A stretch of DNA of 64,000 bases, taken from Arthrobacter sp. Marseille-P9274 (GTDB lineage Bacteria; Actinomycetota; Actinomycetes; Actinomycetales; Micrococcaceae). The position numbers were made by a program, and so were the translations under genes. The stretch covers positions 682,001 to 746,000 of the forward strand of contig NZ_CAMPOV010000002.1 of assembly GCF_946892675.1 (NCBI RefSeq). The letters are read 5' to 3'. Positions 62,292 to 64,000 of this stretch are shown piece after piece. The notes beneath the pieces are model-generated. The model was given only the letters and a program-made list of their open reading frames with translations. It was not told where the DNA came from and did no database searches. The stretch's first letter is position 1. Each line of letters starts with the position of its first letter.

Positions 62292-63662
62292 CTACCCGCT
62301 CTCGACCGCCATGTTGGCGAACCGCGAGTAGTGGCCCTGGAAGCCCACCACGATGGTCTTCGTGGGACCGTTACGGTGCTTCGCCACGATCACGTCCGCC
62401 TCGCCGGCGCGGGGAGACTCCTTGTCGTAGATGTCTTCGCGGTGCAGCAGGATGACCATGTCCGCATCCTGCTCGATGCTGCCCGATTCGCGGAGGTCGG
62501 AAACCATCGGCTTCTTGTCGGTACGCTGCTCGGAACCACGGTTCAGCTGCGAGAGGGCAATGACGGGCACCTCGAGCTCCTTGGCCAGCAGCTTCAGCGC
62601 ACGCGAGAATTCGGACACCTCCTGCTGGCGGGATTCGACGCGCTTGCCGGATGACATCAGCTGAAGATAGTCGAGGACCACCAGCTTCAGGTCGTGCCGC
62701 TGCTTGAGCCGGCGGCACTTGGCGCGGATCTCCATCAGCGACATGTTGGGGCTGTCGTCGATGAAGAGCGGCGCGTCGTTCATGCGGCCCATCGTGGTGG
62801 CGATCTTGCCCCACTGCTCGTCCTTGATCGTGCCCTTGCGCAGATCCTGCAGGCCGATTGTGGCCTCGGCCGACAGGAGGCGCATCGCAATCTCGTTGCG
62901 ACCCATTTCCAGGGAGAAGAACACGGTGGTCATATTGTTCTTGATCGCTGCCGAACGGGCAAAGTCCAGCGCGAACGTGGACTTGCCGACGGCGGGCCTC
63001 GCGGCGATGACGATCATCTGGCCGCCGTGCAGGCCCTGGGTGAGCTCGTCGAGTTCATAGAACCCGGTGGGGACGCCGGTGAGCCCTTCGCCGCGGTGCC
63101 CGGCGGATTCGATCTCGTCCACCGTGGACTCGATGATGTCCTTGAGCGGAACGTAGTCTTCGGCGCTGCGCCGCTCGGCAACGGTGTAGATCTCCGCCTG
63201 GGCCTGGTTGACGATGTCGTCGACCTCGCCGTCCTGGGAGTAGCCGAGCTGGACGATCTTGGTTCCGGCATTGACGAGGCGGCGGAGCACCGCACGCTCG
63301 CGGACGATCTCGGCGTAGAAGCCGGCGTTGGCCGCCGTCGGAACGGACTGGATCAGGGTGTGCAGGTAGGCGGGACCGCCGATGCGGGTGATTTCGCCGC
63401 GCTTGGTCAACAGGTCGGACACGGTGACGGCGTCGGCCGGCTCGCCGCGGCCATAGAGGTCGATGACGGCCTCGTAGATGCTCTCGTGCGCGGGCCGATA
63501 GAAGTCGTTGCCGCGCAGGATCTCGACGACGTCGGCGATGGCATCCTTGGACAACATCATGCCGCCCAGCACCGATTGCTCGGCGACGAGGTCCTGCGGC
63601 GGCGTCCTGGCGAAATCCGGTTCCCGGCTTGTTTGGGCGGAGTCCGATTGAACTGCTGTCAC
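62292..63662 (-). CDS. dnaB: Replicative DNA helicase DnaB
   Basis: A 456-residue hexameric 5'-3' helicase that unwinds DNA at the fork. The N-terminal domain contains DLVAEQSVLGGMMLSKDAIA and RGNDFYRPAHESIYEAVIDL. The RecA-like domain has Walker A VIAARPAVGKSTFAL at about 220-230, VFFSLEMGRNEIAMRLLSAE, KLVVLDYLQLMSSGKR (Walker B), VPVIALSQLNRGSEQR, SDLRESGSIEQDADMVILLH and KHRNGPT. It has no intein. GTG 63662 is preferred because actinobacterial DnaB usually begins a few residues before DFARTPPQD; the frame is open to 63710. It is the core-genome anchor of the window. Confidence 0.96.
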   Translation of the reverse strand: MTAVQSDSAQTSREPDFARTPPQDLVAEQSVLGGMMLSKDAIADVVEILRGNDFYRPAHESIYEAVIDLYGRGEPADAVTVSDLLTKRGEITRIGGPAYLHTLIQSVPTAANAGFYAEIVRERAVLRRLVNAGTKIVQLGYSQDGEVDDIVNQAQAEIYTVAERRSAEDYVPLKDIIESTVDEIESAGHRGEGLTGVPTGFYELDELTQGLHGGQMIVIAARPAVGKSTFALDFARSAAIKNNMTTVFFSLEMGRNEIAMRLLSAEATIGLQDLRKGTIKDEQWGKIATTMGRMNDAPLFIDDSPNMSLMEIRAKCRRLKQRHDLKLVVLDYLQLMSSGKRVESRQQEVSEFSRALKLLAKELEVPVIALSQLNRGSEQRTDKKPMVSDLRESGSIEQDADMVILLHREDIYDKESPRAGEADVIVAKHRNGPTKTIVVGFQGHYSRFANMAVESG

Positions 63663-63710
63663 CGCTGCCTGCTTTCTGTCCTCGATGCTGCTTTCTGCCA
63701 GCCGGCGCAC

Positions 63711-64000
63711 TCCTCACGGAGCGGCCGGCGGATTCCTGTGTATCAACCGCTTCCGACACTTCCGCCCGGCGCCGGGCAGGGCTGTATAGCCCCGGACGAC
63801 GCCGAAACAAGGAGGAATACCCGGTACGTTAGTCCTCTTTGTGCGCCCCGCAAAGCCAGTTATCCACCGTGCCTGTGGATACATTGTGGATTGGACGGCG
63901 TGTCTTGTGCACAGACTGTGTGGACAACTGTGGATAACGTTGTTAACTCAGCAGTAACATGCCTTTGACCTGCACAAATACCCTGCACAGCCTGTGGATC
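63711..64000. promoter_or_regulatory. dnaB upstream region with DnaA-box-like cluster
   Basis: No gene. DnaA-box-like 9-mers occur at 63860 (TTATCCACC), 63874 (TGTGGATAC), 63885 (TGTGGATTG), 63919 (TGTGGACAA) and 63929 (TGTGGATAA, the exact complement of the consensus TTATCCACA), with TGTGGATC at the window's last bases. Confidence 0.6.

Overview
The window is high-GC DNA with strong G/C bias at third codon positions, AGGAGG-type ribosome sites and frequent GTG starts. Small DUF2795 and DUF3817 proteins, many MFS, LacI, TetR and GntR genes and the DnaB sequence suggest an actinobacterium of the Micrococcaceae, probably Arthrobacter or a near relative. This placement is inference from sequence style. 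No rRNA, tRNA or CRISPR array was seen. Most of the window is accessory catabolic DNA arranged as short regulator-transporter-enzyme modules, broken up by gene remnants and mobile DNA. A conserved core (dnaB) lies at the right end.

Layout. 0-3.8 kb: an agmatine deiminase/amidase pair divergent from a TetR regulator. 4.1-8.1 kb: TetR, NCS1 permease and a YtcJ-type amidohydrolase. 8.1-11.8 kb: LacI, a penicillin-acyltransferase-like (C45) hydrolase and an MHS transporter. 11.8-20 kb is a decayed zone: a heptamer tandem repeat, a broken lipoprotein gene, an IS110 remnant, a sugar MFS gene, a complete IS30-family element (16442-18295, flanked by GGGGGG) and a thymidine kinase remnant. 19.9-25.6 kb is a tartrate module: GntR regulator, D-tartrate-dehydratase-like enolase-superfamily enzyme, DctA-type symporter, D-2-hydroxyacid dehydrogenase and tartrate dehydrogenase, with two copies of the TCTTATAAGA palindrome in the divergent promoter. 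26.1-32.4 kb: a frameshifted serine recombinase, a two-component flavin monooxygenase system whose reductase is broken, a MerR regulator, a DHA2 exporter and an NADP-dependent reductase. Three TTGACC-N19 promoters with related dyads appear to tie these together. 32.5-36.4 kb: YbfB-type MFS, LysR, nitronate-monooxygenase-like enzyme and tautomerase. 36.4-43.5 kb: a series of five short direct repeats, core CCGATAAC(G/A)GC. They separate a DapA/atypical Nramp/LacI module and then single small minus-strand genes (a hypothetical, a GNAT, a membrane protein and a DHFR-like protein). This resembles an integron-style cassette array and is the most unusual structure in the window.

43.8-49.8 kb holds mostly secreted or single-gene functions: a polysaccharide deacetylase, a YbdK ligase, an M28 lipoprotein peptidase and gamma-glutamyltransferase, plus SDR and DUF3040 remnants. 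49.9-57.4 kb is a minus-strand operon: MHS transporter, ThDP enzyme, YtcJ amidohydrolase and M20 amidohydrolase, the last three joined by ATGA overlaps, divergent from a PucR-type regulator. 57.5-64 kb: GNAT, LysE exporter, small DUF proteins, and a TetR regulator with two matching TTGCTTAC/GTAAGCAA operators. dnaB comes last, with a cluster of DnaA-box-like sequences upstream at the window edge.
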